Shown here: positions 1 through 12,473 of the stretch, piece by piece
Layout of the letters: every line of letters starts with the position of its first letter
Position numbering within the stretch: position 1 is the stretch's first letter
Assembly: GCA_036897095.1 (NCBI GenBank)
Contig: JAYMSP010001819.1
Coordinates: 1-28,565, forward strand
Origin: Plantago elongata
Taxonomy: Eukaryota; Streptophyta; Magnoliopsida; Lamiales; Plantaginaceae
Direction of reading: 5' to 3'
Length of the DNA stretch: 28,565 nt
The notes under the pieces: model-generated
What the model saw: the letters and a program-made list of their open reading frames with translations, nothing else
What the model was told of the DNA's origin: nothing
Databases searched by the model: none
Made by a program: the position numbers and the translations under genes

Positions 1-227
1 AGCTGACGGAGACGCGCTTTTGGTTTGTTGGGTAAGGAAGGGCAAAAGCTAGGCTCAACAAAAGTAAGCGAAAAATTGGATACTCTTGTTAATACTAGTA
101 GTTGCTGCTAGCAAAAGATATTTAACAGATTATTGGGGCTTCTTGTGTAATTTTTATTATTTTCCAGTATATATCGATTAAATATCCATTTTTCTATTTA
201 TTACTCACTTTTCCGTTTCAATCTGTT
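1..227. repeat. Direct repeat: second copy of the MED17 5' flank
   Basis: This segment matches 7047-7262 in the same orientation. The first 77 bases are identical. The rest differs by one indel of about 11 bp and a few substitutions. The right-hand copy lies immediately upstream of the MED17 leader, so this copy should be the upstream flank of another minus-strand MED17 lying left of base 1. Confidence 0.9.
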
Positions 228-1770
228 CAATATTCGGATTGGGATTGTCTCGGTCGTTCGTCGGATTTTATAATATTAGAGATTTTCGAGTGTTTTATTT
301 CGCTAATGATACTTTATATTATTTTCAAATACGACGTCATCAAAACTTATTTTATATAGTATATAAAGGAGTCAAACATATTTGCATAATAAACATTTGA
401 ATTGTCGTTTGTGTCGACATTCCCATGCCTCCAACGTAGTCTATGTTGCCGTTAAGTCCCTCTCATCCTATGTGAGTTTGTTTGCATAAAAAGGGCATGC
501 AGAGACGATTTAAATTGAATGAGGTATGAATTATAGTTCATTAGAGTATATAGGGAAATGTGTTGTCATCGCTTTGAAACACAACTGGAATCGACTAAGG
601 TAGGTTAACGCCTAATAGGTAAGAATCGTATCAACATTAAAATTGTCGTAGAATGACCAATGAGACCTTGTTTGGTTTACAAAACTCATTTATCCCCAAA
701 TATATAGTTTTTTAATACTTAGTTAAGATTAAAATAATATTATAATGTAAATCACCTGAATATAAAATTTTAATATAGATTATGATTGTTTGTATAAATC
801 ATGAAATCACCCAACTACGGATGAACAATAAATTGTTCATAAACTTACACTCCATTAATTTCTTACATCATGATCTCCAATTCCAACAAATTTAGTCAAA
901 CTTGAGTTTTTAGTTACATCAATAATAGTCAATTCGAAGATTTAAAATTATACTATGACTATGGAATTCACTAAAGTAATTCTAGATGCATAGAAGTAAA
1001 AGAAAGTGGAGGTGTATGAGTAATAAAATTTTAATGATTTTGTTTCTATTAAAATATGTCAATATTCATCCTACATTCCTACTCATCTCAAAGTAAGAGA
1101 ACATGCAGTATTATCAAACTACAAAATTGACCAATAATTAGAGTGTTTTCAGATTTATAAGAGGTGCACGGTAATTTTCGTCTCGCTAGAGCTAATTTAG
1201 TGGCAATGGATCAAATTGTAACAAAGTATTGAACACATCTTTATGTTTAATTTTTTTTTAGTACTACGAGAGTTTTGTGCAAATAACCTTATAGATCTTA
1301 TGTGACGTATTCACCTCGCAGAATTTCTTGGCCAATGCATAATTTATTTGAAAATGTATTATAATAATAAACGATACAAACAGACGAAAGTATATTTGTA
1401 GCGTAAAAAGTATGATTTATATGTAAATACAATTGTTAGTAGAGTTTTTCTGTAGTATGATAAGAGTCGTACATAGTTAAAATGAAATACTAGTCTATAC
1501 ATGGAAGCGGCTGTAAACAATTTAAATAGCATAATTTTGTAAAGGAGTTTTGGCAACTGTGGATTAGTGCTTTCGTCATACAGTGTTCCATCAAATGAAA
1601 ATTATAAACATTTTAGACATCCCAACAGTTCGATGACCTAAATTGTCCACATTGGCTCTGTAATTTATTAGGAAGGAACTGTAATCTGCTACTTTATGTC
1701 TCTTGTAATTATGCTTATTATCTAATGCATCTTTAAGATTCTCAAAAAAAAAAAAAAAAAACCTTAGCAA
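228..1770. other. Gene-free AT-rich spacer
   Basis: No supportable gene is seen. Open frames here are short, AT-driven and without family features. The right-hand copy of the duplicated spacer is only about 460 bp over the matching interval, so this 1.5 kb has gained sequence or the other copy has lost it. A run of A lies at about 1743-1760, just before homology resumes. No transposon ends could be identified. Confidence 0.6.
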
Positions 1771-2018
1771 GCAGTACACTTGTTGCTCCTCTAAAAGCAG
1801 CAGTCAACAGTAATCACCTTAGTCCTCAAACATACAAGTTCAATGTTTGTACAACAAAACTCTGGCATCCAATAATCAGGCAGGATTGATTGCGACTCCC
1901 CTTGGCTTATACAGTACACACGAAAGCCCAGATAATCGACTTGAAGACCAGTTCTTCACATCCAGTAAAGGATAATGATTTATCCCCCTTTTCCTATTCT
2001 GCGTCCTCAACTCAATTA
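1771..2018. repeat. Direct repeat: methyltransferase 3' end, left copy
   Basis: This region aligns with 7725-7965 at roughly 80% by eye, covering the 3' flank and most of the last exon of the methyltransferase gene. Homology stops near 2018, where DNA belonging to the 3' side of MED17 begins. That makes this point the junction between the two tandem units. Confidence 0.85.
1876..2014 (-). pseudogene. Fragment of the last methyltransferase exon
   Basis: On the minus strand this stretch corresponds to the final exon of the intact methyltransferase gene at 7819-7991, and the TGA context is conserved. Single-base deletions relative to the intact exon break the frame at two or more places, and no other methyltransferase exons lie beside it. 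It is a truncated, non-functional by-product of the tandem duplication. It could still serve as untranslated sequence of a neighbouring transcript. Confidence 0.85.
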
Positions 2019-2531
2019 ATCAATTGCAACAGTTGATTTATTCATCAGCCAACAATCAACAAGGCTCTGGTTCAACAAAGACCGAGAACCAACCCCAAAA
2101 ACGTAAAGTGAAACCATGGATTAGATTTCTTCTGTACACGTTATGTTCTTAAAGAATAATACTCCTGCATTGAGACTTCATGCAAAACTCATTCCCAAGA
2201 ACTCTATAAAAGCAAGGATATCAGATAGCAAAAACAAACCATATTTATCTTCAAACAATCGTGAATTGACGATGGAAACAACATTATTTCCATAAAGCTA
2301 TTGCTCAGCCCCACAAACACACCAGCATATAACCATGAAAACAAGAATCTAACCTTCTAATTCCGTCGTCGTGCCAGAGAAGGCAATGAAGTTCGAGTCT
2401 GTCCCCAAAGTATACGATAAATACAGTTGATGCAATCCAAAGTTAATTCTCCACCACCTCAGTCCATTTCTGTGTTGTTGAGAATTGAGGTGCTAAATAA
2501 TTAAATCTTGAGCACGCATCATACTCCACCT

Positions 2532-2574
2532 CAGTCAAGGGTATGCATCACCGCCTGATGCATACCCTTGACTG
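2532..2574. repeat. Perfect 19-bp inverted repeat (hairpin) in MED17 3' region
   Basis: Arms 2532-2550 and 2556-2574 are perfectly complementary and separated by the 5-nt loop CCGCC. The structure begins 42 nt beyond the MED17 stop codon, so it is probably transcribed in the 3' UTR. There it would form a very stable stem. It does not look like a transposon, because no terminal motif or target duplication is seen. Confidence 0.9.
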
Positions 2575-2615
2575 TGCGTTTGCTTAAATTTATACAACAC
2601 TATCCTTCCCAAACC

Positions 2616-5600
2616 TCAGTAGCTGCACAAGTTCAGGAAATCTAACAGTGTTGATTGTAGTTGGTCCAGAGACAAATACCCTAAAAACTTTGTGTTCAGA
2701 GATTCCCTATTTGACAAGTCTGAACGGAGCTTGTTTTCTTCTGCAGACCCGTCATCTAACACTAGCCACCAAGAGATGCATCCTTCAGTATCTTCAGGGT
2801 CTATATGAGCTGCTAGTCTAACTACTACACCTTGCTCTAGTTCGAATGACAAGGACAGGAAGTCTCTATTAGCCTTTATACCAACAGTCAGAGCTTCCTC
2901 GTGCAACCACTGGATAATCTGGCCCGCTACCTACATTATTTGGGAGAACATTTAGCTTATGCACATCTAAGTAAAATGTTAAGCACAGACATCCAGCATA
3001 AGAATCATCGGATAATATGCACATTTCAAACATGCAAGTAAAATAATTTTTAAGGAAAGCAAAACAGATGAACAGAGTGCAATTTCGTTGAAAGACGTGA
3101 CAGTTAGGAGTAGACTAGTAGGCTTTGTGTGCACCTGTTGCAGGAGTATTATAGGAAGATCTGCCAAGTCACAAGCATACCCATCAATGGAATGATGAGC
3201 CTCAGTCTTCCCTTTAAATAGGCTAGCAACACTTGGAGCACCCTCACCTTCTACCTTAACAGAATCATCTATCACTACTACTTTGGTCCATAACTGAGAT
3301 CGCACTTTTCCCGAATTGCTAAAATCAGAAGTCTGAGCCTGAAGAATTGACTGAGGAACTCTCATCAAAAGTGTCCATGAAGATGAGCGTGAATGCCAGG
3401 ATGGATGAGATACCAAGTGAATATACGGAGTTCTGCATACCTTTCAGTGCATAAAACGACAAAGTCATTAGCTATAAGCCTAAAACATATAGTAAAAGAT
3501 TGGTTACTTCAATCTAATTCTGACCAGAAACATCACATCAGAGTTAAGACAGGAGCCAACAAAAATCTATATTCTGTCTCATGACAAGCTCCCTCATTTT
3601 GCCTTTTTAGTCGCCCCACACCAAGCTTCCCATTTCCATTTTTCGACAATTGTTACTTACTTCCCCTCTTAATAAATACCCACATAATACACTCAAATTT
3701 ACAACTTTACCAACCCACTTCATTCGTTCTTTACTATTTTCCATTTAAATAATAATCAATCTTCCACACTCCCTTATTTTATAGACCAATAAAGTAAACA
3801 GGAAGCTATTGCTAGGACAGGGGAAGTACACATACCAGATTTTCCAGGACAGAGAACACTTTGTTCGCAAAGATTCTGTGAGATAGAGAGATGCAGAAAT
3901 GACCAAGAATGCTTGAGTTGTCCTTCAGCAACTGGCCGGAAATTTGAGCCCCAGATGAATTTTCTTTATTTTTGGCTTTCATGAAAACATGCTGATGAAA
4001 TAACTGTTGCAGATAAATCTCAAAACTAACTTGACTTGGTATCCCCAACATCTTTGCTTTATCTGATCCTTCGCCAAAATTTGATCCATCTAGTAATGCC
4101 AAGGGTATATAAGAAATTTCCATGGGATCCGTATCAGCAGCATCAACTTTTTGGTCATTCTGACTGGATGGTACAAGTGAAATGGAAACAGATGCCCCTT
4201 GACTGATACTTAGGCATATATAGTTTTCTTTTATTCCGGTCAGAGTAACTCCTAAAGACGGGCTGCATGCTTCACGACTTACCAGCTCAAAAACCTGGAA
4301 ATGCAAAGAAAGCATGAACGTTACAAATGCAAACTCCACAATTATTCCACCAGAACTACATTAGAGAAGAAAGAGACCGGAAGGCAAATAGTGTACCTGT
4401 TCATCATGTATCGCTCTATGAACTTCACGTAGGGTTGAATGCATTCCCACTACACTCATATCATCACCAACAAGTTCTTTCTCCACTTCTTTGTCAGAAT
4501 CATCACTTGAGGCATGCCCAGATTCCCTTGGGAGATGAGAAGAACTCAAACCAAGAAAGTCAAACTGAAGAGTGTGGCAAGAATTTCGTGGCAAGTTCAC
4601 TGAGAGCATTCCTGTTGCATCATGCTCCACGGGGATTGTGGACATAGAAGAAGGACGAAAGGGAACAGCCAGATCTAATGAATTGTCAAATAAGTCCAAG
4701 TAGAAGCCTTCATTACCAGAAGCAGCAGCCACCAATCTGTGTCTTTTGACTTTCCAGTTTTGCTGCAATCTGTTGTTCATACAAAATGCAGTCTCCAAAT
4801 TAGCATCCACATATGAGGCACAATTACAAAGGAGTAATTGAACAAGTACATCATATATGAAGCTACCTTATAAGGGCACCATAAAATCTAGATTCTCTGG
4901 TTATTTGCTCTTCCAATGCTTTGGCAGATTGCTTGAAATATTTTCCAAGATGCTGCATATCATAACAGTTGAGAGCTTCATCAAAATTAACATTTACATT
5001 TTGACAAATAGAGCTTGCTATAACATACATATGCTAAACTCAAAAAATTAGAGATCACCATAATAGACGACATTGTACCCGATAACATTGTAGCTTGGTT
5101 GCAGTCGAGACAGCAAGATCAGTTAGGATCTCATTAGGTAACTGTTTTTGAGTGTTCACAGCTACTGTTACTGCATCATTTGCCTCTACCTGAATCCAGC
5201 ACACATATCAGAGAATACAGAACAATATAAAACCAAACACTACCAAATCCTTTTATACCATTTACAAATCTGACTGGTGAAATATGGAAGTGGGGACCAA
5301 GACAAAAGAAGGAAAATGAAGACTCGGAGTCACTCATAGCAATATGCGAGTATGTTCACCACTCACCTAGAACTAGAAGTCTGGCCTGATTTAACCTAAT
5401 ATTCACATCATGAAGGTAGTCTACATTTAACCAATGGAACAGACATTAAACTAAAAGGGATGGCAAGCTCTGCAATTTCATGTATCGCACATACAATATG
5501 GACATCAGAACATGTAGTAAACATCAATATATAAGCTGAAATTCCGACATCTAACCAATGCAACATCCATGAATATGTTATATTAATTCACTAATGTTGT

Positions 5601-6259
5601 ATCACAATTTTTAAATAAATTGTTCAAATATTTAAATAAAGATCATTATTTATCTGAAGATGTTCAGTTATCTGCAATGTAAATGATATTACCAGATTCA
5701 AAATCCTCACTTTTCAAGGCACACGCAGAGAAACTTAACTAACCATGTATTTGAATTATGCATAAGCCATATGAAGCTCACAAATCCACACAACAAGATC
5801 ATCCTAGGTTGGACATTCAAAATACTCAAATTGGCATGCAATAGATACTTTACTGTTTCAATGAGATCGATTATCACACGGAGCTCTTGGTGAGCCAACT
5901 GTAAGTTTTCCGCTATGTTCTGCCATTCCCATGACTGCTTGTTGGTCGTTGTATCTTCCTTGGCAGAAGATGCACTTTCCTTCTTTTCCCTCTGATTGGG
6001 ATCTTCTCTTTCTACCGCCCACCCAAAGTCTATTCTCCTTATCAAATTTACACTTTTTTCATCAAATCCAACAGCACTGCAACACATGAATGCAGCATTT
6101 TAAATTCATCTACCAACAGCTGCCTTATAAAATATAATGTGTAGAAGAAGTTGAAGTTCAAACATCATACGAGGGGAAACGTTCATAGCCATTCTCCTCT
6201 ATTGCTTCTAGGCGTTTTATGGGGAGTTTGTCGAGTGAGACTTCAATGGCTGCATCCAT
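2616..6259 (-). CDS. MED17: Mediator complex subunit 17
   Basis: The product is a subunit of the Mediator head module, which bridges activators and RNA polymerase II in the nucleus. In plants MED17 is also needed for small-RNA gene expression. Coding exons on the minus strand are 6171-6259, 5854-6076, 5079-5189, 4867-4952, 4397-4769, 3836-4294, 3135-3440 and 2616-2930. They sum to 1962 nt and 653 aa, equal to the length I recall for Arabidopsis MED17. All borders are GT-AG and phases agree. Recognisable stretches are the N-terminal EVSLDKLPIKRLEAIEENG, LIRRIDFGWAVE, ENLQLAHQEL, the central LGHFCISLSHRIFANKV and the C-terminal EDTEGCISWWLV. The start is the ATG opening that conserved N-terminus. 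A leader intron is likely (6283-6975). The gene looks intact. Its flanks are repeated at 1-227, so a second copy is expected to the left. Confidence 0.96.
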
Positions 6260-7046
6260 TTTCTGTACGTTGGTTGGTACGTCTGAAGGTTACCAGAAAC
6301 GTGAAATTAGAGAAGTAGAAGTTCCAGGAAGTCTGTCAACACAGGAGCCTGGCAAAATACTAGTAGTAAGCTATGAAGGCTTCACATGATCACATCTATA
6401 CTGAATTATATTGAATTCTGTTTCAAGGAAATTTAGCAAGCGTCGAGCTGAATTCAAATAATCAAACAAATTTAAAAGCAATTCATGGATGTGAAATCTC
6501 ATTTCTCATCTCCTCCACTTGTTTTTCGATTTCGTACTGGGGTTTTTTCAATTCTTTGAATCGAATCTTTATCTGAGAGCTAATAAATCACTAGCTCAGC
6601 GACATATGAGCTCATATGCTTAAGACGAGACTACAAGAACAGCTAATAAGCAAAAAAAATTGAATCTTTAGGAAAGCAACAGATTCCTGGTGACTAGTAG
6701 TACTATTCAATTAATAACACCACAACTATTTAATTAATAAAATAGTCCTATAATTATAAATAATTACAATTTTACCTAAAAAATCGAATCTTGACGAAAG
6801 CTTCAAATTCCCGCTCACTAGTCACTGTGCACATCATTGAATTGCAAATTGAAAAACGAAAATCGACAGAAATCGATAGAAACTGAGCTTGACAAGCACC
6901 CAATCTGAAAACTAGGGCAAACGAGTCGAAACGAAAAAACGCGAATCGAGAGTAGAGAGAGAAAGAGATACTAACCGGATTAATGTCGGAGACGGCGAGC
7001 AGATAATTGGCTCAGCCGATGGAGATTGAGCGGCGGCTCGACGGTG
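6260..7046 (-). promoter_or_regulatory. MED17 leader, probable 5' UTR intron and promoter
   Basis: A donor (CCG|GTTAGT) at 6975/6976 and an acceptor (CTTCAG) at 6283 would define a 693-nt leader intron, leaving 23 nt of leader directly before the ATG. The outer leader exon would lie in 6976 to about 7046, a GC-richer stretch. Leader introns are common in plant housekeeping genes and often raise expression. The transcription start cannot be read from the sequence. Confidence 0.55.
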
Positions 7047-7262
7047 AGCTGACGGAGACGCGCTTTTGGTTTGTTGGGTAAGGAAGGGCAAAAGCTAGGC
7101 TCAACAAAAGTAAGCGAAAAATTTAATACTAGTAGTTGCTGCTAGCAAAATATATTTAACAGATTATTGGGGCTTCTTGTGTAATTTTTATTATTTTAAA
7201 GTATATATCGATTACATATTCATTTTTCTATTTATTACTCACTTTTCCGTTTTAATTTTGTT
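7047..7262. repeat. Direct repeat: MED17 5' flank, right copy
   Basis: This is the partner of 1-227 in the same orientation. It lies directly upstream of the MED17 leader and ends abruptly where a palindrome-rich insert-like stretch begins. Confidence 0.9.
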
Positions 7263-7500
7263 GGAGCTGAATCAAAGCTGTGCAGCTTCGATAAGAGCTG
7301 TAAAGCTCCGATTTAGTGCTTTACAGCTTTGATCGGCACGATCTGTGTGAAGCTCCCACCGACAAAATATGCCAGAACACGGTCCTGGAAGATCTCGGTC
7401 TGGTCCTGATCAGACCTGATTCTGGGTTCTGGCCATGACTCAGTTCTGATCAGATTCGAATCTGATCAGGACACGGTCCTGAGGTCCTGGTCGGTTTCTG
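7263..7500. repeat. Palindrome-rich GC-richer patch
   Basis: This 240-bp stretch sits exactly where homology between the two duplicated spacers ends. It holds many short self-complementary motifs, including a perfect 24-bp palindrome at 7446-7469 (half-site CTGATCAGATTC) and repeated words such as GGTCCTG, CTGATCAG and AGCTGTAAAGCTC. It is richer in GC than its surroundings. No coding frame or transposon end was recognised. Confidence 0.7.
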
Positions 7501-7724
7501 ATTTTTTTAAATTTATAATATATAAAAATGTTTCATGCGTTAAGTAAAATCGATCATACGTTAACAATCGCAAAAGAAAATGATATAAATTGCGTGATCT
7601 ATTTCTTATAAATATGATTCTTGGGAGTTGTCAAATAGTGCAAACTGCCCTTATATCTAAATACTAGCTTTCTTTGTACAACAGCCATCAAATTATCTCA
7701 AATTCTGCTACCAAAGCAAGTAAA

Positions 7725-7965
7725 ACATTTGTTGGCTCCTCTAAAGGCAGCAGATGATAGTCATCACCTCGACATACACATCCAAAGTTTGTATAACAAA
7801 GTTCTAACATCCACGTAATCAGGCAGGATTAATCATAACTCCCCTCGGCTTAATACAGTACACGCGTGAGCCTAGATGATCGACTTGAAGACCAGCTTCT
7901 TCACATCCAGTGAAGAAAAGTGATTCATCCTCCTTTCCTATTCTGCGTCTCCAACTCATTAAGAA
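7725..7965. repeat. Direct repeat: methyltransferase 3' end, right copy
   Basis: This is the partner of 1771-2018. It includes the 3' flank and the coding part of the last exon of the intact methyltransferase gene. It is the right boundary of the duplicated unit, which therefore spans about 2019-7965. Confidence 0.85.
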
Positions 7966-10124
7966 AGCTGGTCGAGTGAGCGGGCATGAATCTGAGGTGG
8001 GGAAGTATAGTCAAACACTTGAACTTAAAACAGAGAATTTATGAGTCTATGACTAAAAAGTCACCTGTATGTCCATTGTTACTTTGAGAAACAGCTCCAC
8101 CAGATCTTGGTGTGTAGGATTTCAGGAGAAACAATAACGACTTTACAAGATTTTGATACTGCTTGACATCTGCCAAAGACACAGGTGTGATTGAAAGTGC
8201 GAAAGGTACAATGTTTCAGAAGTGCTACAGGTAAAGAAATAATGACAAGCATCATAAAATTCTCCAGGCTTTGATACTTCACCTTGATATTGTCGATACA
8301 ATCCATGTATCAATCAAAAATAGTTAGCAAATGCATTTTAAAAAAATAAACCATGTTGAATAATATACTTACAGAGTAATATATCACTTGCTATAATAAG
8401 GTCCCAGTCTGGATTAGAAACTGGAAATGCATCACCCCAGGAGTCTGAAACATAAACAAAATGAGATTTAGATGATTAAGGACAAGTCATAATATGTAAA
8501 GTATCAGCATTTGAAAACTAATGCAGAAAGGTTACGTCGTATGTGAGGAAGGACAGGAGTAACTCCATTTATCCGGCAATTATGAGCAATATTCTCTTCA
8601 ATTTCAGCATCATCGTAATCTGATGTTGTAATGTCAAGTTGAAATGTTTTCTGCAGATAGATGGCCAATGCTCCAGTTCCACTGCAAAGAGATACAGAAA
8701 TAAAAATCTGAAACAGGAAAATAATTAATGAAATGGCATGTGGCGTATCGAAGCCGCTATTCTTCATTTATTCCGTGGTTTCAAGGAGCACAACTTTTGG
8801 GAATCAGAATGACAAAAGGATTGGGCTACTTTCAGATCGACTCACAGCCAAATGCACACTACTCCTTTCAACAAATTGCTTTCACTGAGGTCTAAAGATA
8901 CTATATGTTTGCCAATTAGGATAGATTTAGTCTTCAGTATATTCCTCTTGACATTATTCACAATACATGGAGTTACTTCTACAAGATAACGGTCTTTTCT
9001 AATGGAATGGCAAGTAACACTGTTCTGAAATTCTGATCAAACATGAAGATGAGTATCACAAAACAGAAGTACAGTCTGTACCATAACCAGATACCTTCCC
9101 AATTCGAGCACTCTTCTTCCCTCTAACCATGTTTTGTGTTCAACCAACCACTCTGCAAATGCAAATGTACCGGGCCAGAGCAGATTAGCATTTAATTGGT
9201 GAAAAGAAAATTCTTGGACTAGCAACTCCTGCAGAGAAGAAAAAAGTTGCATGAGCAATTTTTAACATTTAAACTCCATGATAGCAGTGTCAATGGGATT
9301 TCATTACAATTTCCAGCTTACACAAATGAGGTATATTCAGTTCAATGGGTTGTAGTCTAGTAATTAGCATGTAACATCAGGACCCAAATTGTCATGATGA
9401 AATACAAAATCTTAAACTAGGAAAAACACAAAAACCAAAATGCATGGTGAAAGTTACAAGTTAACACTTAACACAAACGAGCAGGAGTGCCAAGTGCAAC
9501 TCTTGAACATAAAACCATATGATTCTGTGAGGGTTCGTCCATCTCTTCCGCCAGAGACAGAAATTAATGCAGAAGCACACATACACACAGCAATAACCTA
9601 CGTATTTTCGTTAATTCTTATTAAAGTCCACAAAAAAATTACCTTTTCTTACTTCAAAGTATATAACATTCCAAATCAACCTTTCTTACTTGAGTAAAAC
9701 ATTTTCAACAACATTCTAAACAAATCACCGTTCCTTTCATAACCATTTTGCTGAATTCATACTTCAGAACCTAATAAAATCAAGAGCTTCCTATTATCAG
9801 CTCCAAATATCCATTTCAAGCTAAATGAGGTATAAAAATTTCAGCTTTTCACCATTACAGAAATTCCCAAAAAAAAAAAAAAAAAAAAATTACCAATCCA
9901 GGAAACTGATGCTTCCTTTCCACAAAATTGTTCTGAACATCTTCACTACTTTCCTCCTCTACAGCAAAAAAATTAAACATACAAACACATAAATAACTCA
10001 AAATAAAAACCTAAAAGAAAAATGCACATATTTACAAGGTCTATTTTGTCAAAAAGAGTAAACCTGATGAACTGTCATCGCCACCGGCAAAAAGCGACGA
10101 CGGCGAGAAAAGAGCAATATCCAT
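7819..10124 (-). CDS. Methyltransf_16 family SAM-dependent methyltransferase
   Basis: The product is a class I S-adenosylmethionine-dependent methyltransferase of the METTL21/METTL23-like group, whose members methylate lysine or arginine in proteins. The substrate here is unknown. Exons on the minus strand are 10064-10124, 9894-9958, 9095-9228, 8536-8681, 8373-8444, 8065-8169 and 7819-7991, together 756 nt and 251 aa, with consistent phases. Visible features are an N-terminal MDIALFSPSSLFAG, LLWPGTFAFAEWL, SAM motif I LELGSGTG at about residues 83-90 (split by intron 3), the acidic TTSDYDDAEIEENI, a DLIIASDILLY motif near 150-160, and the C-terminal PAFLMSWRRRIGKEDESLFF. It resembles an Arabidopsis At1g63855-type protein. 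It is transcribed divergently from the DUF936 gene. A 21-nt T tract follows the second donor site. A decayed copy of its last exon is at 1876-2014. Confidence 0.93.
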
Positions 10125-10272
10125 TCTTGCTCAGCTCAGCTACAAACAAGAGTACAGTCGTACAGATACCAGACTAGACTCTATTGGGCCTTGTAATCAA
10201 TTTCACACACAAGAGCCGCCCACTTTTCTCACTGGACTGGACTCAATAACCAGCCCAATAAGTTATTAACAT

Positions 10273-10340
10273 GACCGTTATCCAATCACAACGGTCCAAA
10301 AAGCACGGACATTTTAAAAAAGATTTTTGTGACCGTTGGA
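10273..10340. promoter_or_regulatory. Cluster of three MSA-type (MYB3R) elements
   Basis: The core AACGGTC occurs at 10273-10279 (minus), 10290-10296 (plus) and 10331-10340 (minus). The last reads TCCAACGGTC and matches the plant mitosis-specific activator consensus YCYAACGGYY at every position. The cluster lies 158-225 bp upstream of the DUF936 start. MYB3R factors use such clusters to confine transcription to G2/M. The motif match is direct, and the regulation is inferred. Confidence 0.65.
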
Positions 10341-10397
10341 CTTGACTCATTTCAGCTTCCTCCACCGCTCTCTCATTACTTCTTCACCTCCCATCCC

Positions 10398-10403
10398 ATG
10401 TAA
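10398..10403 (+). promoter_or_regulatory. Minimal AUG-stop upstream ORF (ATGTAA)
   Basis: An ATG followed directly by TAA lies 95-100 nt upstream of the DUF936 start, in a stretch likely to be its leader. AUG-stop uORFs, with AUGUAA the best studied, stall ribosomes in a boron-dependent way in Arabidopsis NIP5;1. Whether it is in the mature transcript depends on an unknown transcription start. Confidence 0.5.
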
Positions 10404-10497
10404 TTAACAACAACAATTCCATCCAATCCAATTCAAACTCCTTTTCCGATTCTTGATTTTTCACAAAACCGGCCAACATTTTCTTGGGTAGAAGACA

Positions 10498-12473
<1,976 letters not shown>

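Larger units (their letters stand above)
10125..10497. promoter_or_regulatory. Bidirectional promoter between methyltransferase and DUF936 genes
   Basis: Only 373 bp separate the two start codons. The interval holds TGGGCC at 10185-10190 and its relative TGGGCT (minus strand, about 10253-10258). These are site II/TCP-type motifs typical of constitutive and proliferation genes. It also carries three AACGGTC cores (see the MSA entry). No convincing TATA box lies at a normal distance from either start, which suits a TATA-less housekeeping promoter. Confidence 0.7.

Noticed and set aside
655-710. Possible MITE end (CCTTGTTTGGTTTAC)
   Set aside because: The word resembles common plant transposon starts, but no matching inverted end or target duplication was found nearby.
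1359-1779. Two short minus-strand frames rich in Phe, Tyr and Leu
   Set aside because: They are AT-rich chance frames in a gene-free spacer, one running through a poly-T tract. Neither has a signal-peptide context, a promoter or similarity.
9869-9889. 21-nt A run (T run on the transcribed strand) just after the second methyltransferase donor site
   Set aside because: A U-rich start is normal for plant introns, and the length may be inflated by polymerase slippage. It is noted only within the gene entry.
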